Positions 10,009-12,420 of a stretch of 12,420 bases of DNA are shown piece after piece. Every line of letters begins with the position of its first letter. Position 1 is the stretch's first letter. The DNA comes from Thioalkalivibrio sp. (GTDB taxonomy: Bacteria; Pseudomonadota; Gammaproteobacteria; Ectothiorhodospirales; Ectothiorhodospiraceae): the NCBI GenBank assembly GCA_003563455.1, contig PWRV01000314.1, positions 1-12,420 of the forward strand, written 5' to 3'. The position numbers were made by a program, and so were the translations under genes. Under the pieces are notes generated by a model, which saw nothing but the letters and a program-made list of their open reading frames with translations, did not search any database and was not told the origin of the DNA.

Positions 10009-10814
10009 TCGATCTCCTCTGCATAACGCTTGTCGGCGACGTGAATGAAGAAGTCCGGCTCCGTCTCGTGGTAGGTCTCCTTGAAGTCGCCGTAGGTGTT
10101 GATGGTCTGGAAACCCACCTCGCGCATCAGCCGGCGCACGTACGCCTTGCGCAGCGGGAACATGTTGAGGTGGTACACGGACTTGTCGGGGAACGAGTAC
10201 TGGAACCGGGCGAGCCCCTCGTCGACGTGTTCCGGGGCCACCGACACGTTGTCGCCGCAGTAGTAGTAGGTGTGGCTGCTGGAATAGCCGTGGTCGAGGA
10301 TCGCGTCGTAGTTGCGCTGATCGAGAATCAGGACACCGTCGTGGTTCAGCGCGGAGTAGAACTCGGCCAGCGCCTTGCGGCGATCGTTTTCCCGAAACAG
10401 GTGGGTGAAGGAATTGCCGAGGCACACCACCGCGTCATAGCGGCCGTAGATGTCCCGGTTCAGCCAGCGCCAGTCGGCCTGGGTGGTCCGCAGGATGTGC
10501 CCCCGCTTGCGCCCGTTCTCGAAGGCCTTCGCCAGCATCTCCGGGCTGCCGTCGGCGGTGACCACGTCGAACCCGGCCTCGACGAGCTGCACGGAGTGGA
10601 AGCCGGTGCCGGCGGCCACGTCCAGCACCCGCTTTGCGCCGCGATCCTTCAGAACCTGGATGAAGAAGTCGCCTTCGCTGCTCGCCCGGCTGTCCCAGTC
10701 GATCAATTCGTCCCACTTGTCCACGAAGGACGTGACGTATTCGGCACGGTAGTTATCGGTGTCGCGGCGCTCGATGGGTGTATCGCCGAAATCCTGCTGT
10801 ATTTTCGCTGACAT
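10005..10814 (-). CDS. Glycine/sarcosine N-methyltransferase (GSMT)
   Basis: GSMT starts de novo betaine synthesis: glycine to sarcosine to dimethylglycine, with SAM as donor. The protein has 269 residues, as usual for halophile GSMTs (about 265-270), and is cytosolic. Motif I is VLDVAAGTGFHSVQL (63-77), the SAM ribose acid is D88 in TADGSPEM, and substrate-side residues lie in LILDQRNYDAILDHGY, with R167. An Asp at 88 and an Arg near 169 were reported as important in the Aphanothece halophytica enzyme (recalled). The ATG at 10814 was chosen because MSAKIQQDFGDTP is the family-like opening and GAGGAG sits 4 nt upstream; the frame runs on to 10949 without family resemblance. It is the first gene of a coupled pair with SDMT. 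Production of this pair usually rises with salinity; the long, structured upstream region is where such control would act, but no known site is visible. Confidence 0.94.
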   Translation of the reverse strand: MSAKIQQDFGDTPIERRDTDNYRAEYVTSFVDKWDELIDWDSRASSEGDFFIQVLKDRGAKRVLDVAAGTGFHSVQLVEAGFDVVTADGSPEMLAKAFENGRKRGHILRTTQADWRWLNRDIYGRYDAVVCLGNSFTHLFRENDRRKALAEFYSALNHDGVLILDQRNYDAILDHGYSSSHTYYYCGDNVSVAPEHVDEGLARFQYSFPDKSVYHLNMFPLRKAYVRRLMREVGFQTINTYGDFKETYHETEPDFFIHVADKRYAEEIE

Positions 10815-10857
10815 GCTGCTCCTCGCTGGCAAAGGGGCGCTGTGCGCCATGCTTCGG

Positions 10858-10875
10858 GCCGGACCGCGGTCCGGC
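10858..10875. repeat. Perfect 18-bp palindrome upstream of GSMT
   Basis: GCCGGACCGCGGTCCGGC reads the same on both strands. It lies 44-61 nt before the GSMT start, so it is either a site in DNA or a stem in the leader RNA. Its arms are identical to those of the hairpin at 1811-1836. It may be an operator, a leader hairpin or a copy of a dispersed repeat. Confidence 0.55.
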
Positions 10876-11370
10876 AGTGACGAATGGCGAAATGGACAGA
10901 TACGCCACGCCGTAGGCCGGGGAATCCCCTGCAGGCTCGACACGAACACTGAACCCGGCCTGATCGACTCCCGCTTCGCGGAGGTCGTCCCGGGCGCGCT
11001 GCTGGCGACCCGGTCGGCGCGCAGCCGCTGCGGCCGCGCCCTGGATCAGCCCCCGGGAGGGGGGCGTAGGTGCCGGGGGAAGCGATGTTTTGGAGTTCGG
11101 CCGGCACCGGAAATGCGTTCCCCACCCCGAATATCGCCGAGGGCGGCGAAACGCTTTAATTACCCTGAAGCTTTCTCGTGACGATTTCAAGGCCATTTTC
11201 CGCGGGATGGTGGGAAACGGGTGCAGACGCGGAGCGGATTGGAGGACCGGCGGTGGGAAATCACGGCCCTTCGTATCCTCTGCCCGGCTCCGCCTGCGCG
11301 GGGTACGGGCACAGCGACCCGCCGGGCTGCCCGGCACGGCAACCCGACCCCGCAGACCCGCCCAGTCCGT

Positions 11371-11376
11371 TATACT
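11371..11376 (+). promoter_or_regulatory. purH: Candidate -10 box for purH
   Basis: TATACT matches the sigma-70 -10 consensus at five of six bases. It lies 30 nt before the purH ATG, placing the likely transcript start near 11383. No good -35 box is seen 17 nt upstream, so an activator or a weak -35 is implied. A CAGGGGAC ribosome binding site follows at 11393-11400, about 6-9 nt before the ATG. No PurR-like palindrome was recognised. Confidence 0.5.
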
Positions 11377-11405
11377 TGCAGGCTTTTCGGCACAGGGGAC
11401 CTCGA

Positions 11406-12420
<1,015 letters not shown>

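Larger units (their letters stand above)
10815..11405. other. 591-bp non-coding spacer between GSMT and purH
   Basis: This divergent spacer must hold the promoters for the betaine operon (minus) and purH (plus). No reading frame in it resembles a protein. It is mostly very GC-rich with strong stems: the palindrome at 10858-10875 and GCCCCC/GGGGGC at 11049-11065. One clearly AT-richer island lies at about 11150-11200 (around TTTAATTACC and GATTTCAAGG), a plausible promoter zone for the betaine genes; if so, their leader would be about 340-380 nt long. I saw no glycine, SAM or SAH riboswitch core on the minus strand. The purH side has a good -10 box near 11371. Confidence 0.6.

Noticed and set aside
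10009..10425. N-terminal extension of the SDMT frame inside GSMT
   Set aside because: It lies wholly within the GSMT gene in another frame and lacks family resemblance; a good ribosome binding site and ATG at 10008 explain the real start.
10753..11337. Minus-strand open frame across the GSMT-purH spacer
   Set aside because: Low-complexity Arg/Pro-rich translation with no domain, and it runs out of frame into the GSMT gene.

Overview
The window reads as chromosomal DNA from a GC-rich, probably halophilic or haloalkaliphilic gammaproteobacterium. The best guess is the Ectothiorhodospiraceae (Thioalkalivibrio or Halorhodospira type). The guess rests on the GC-rich coding sequence, an acidic cobalamin-dependent methionine synthase, a bacterial Bpt leucyltransferase, and above all a two-gene route that makes the osmolyte glycine betaine from glycine. 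No database search was possible, so the taxon is an inference.

Layout from left to right. The left edge (1-95) holds a short decameric repeat and a hairpin that follows a minus-strand gene for a fused GNAT acetyltransferase / carbon-nitrogen hydrolase (96-1649). Upstream of it on the same strand is a pair of overlapping small membrane-protein genes, an unrecognised three-helix protein (1846-2169) and a bacterial PH-domain protein (2166-2639). A repeat-rich spacer (2640-2904) separates them from a full-length metH (2905-6693, minus). bpt (6873-7583, plus) lies divergent to metH and convergent to metK (7781-8962, minus). Upstream of metK on the same strand are the sarcosine/dimethylglycine methyltransferase gene (9169-10008) and the glycine/sarcosine methyltransferase gene (10005-10814), which overlap by ATGA. 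A 591-bp non-coding stretch (10815-11405) separates them from a divergent purH (11406 onward), which runs off the right edge.

The genes fit together around one-carbon metabolism. MetH regenerates methionine and MetK turns it into S-adenosylmethionine. The two N-methyltransferases spend three SAM per glycine to make betaine through sarcosine and dimethylglycine. PurH also uses the folate pool, as 10-formyl-tetrahydrofolate. The genes that would close the methyl cycle (S-adenosylhomocysteine hydrolase, metF) are not in the window. Bpt and the GNAT-hydrolase/PH-domain genes have no obvious link to this theme.

I found no tRNA, rRNA, CRISPR array, complete insertion sequence, prophage gene or recognisable SAM, SAH, cobalamin or glycine riboswitch. 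The unexplained material is non-coding: a perfect 26-bp palindrome and a GC-rich hairpin after metH, a GGCCGGACCGCG hairpin motif present in two intergenic places, a 16-bp tandem duplication, and the long GSMT-purH spacer. No clearly novel protein system is present. Most genes belong to well-known families.
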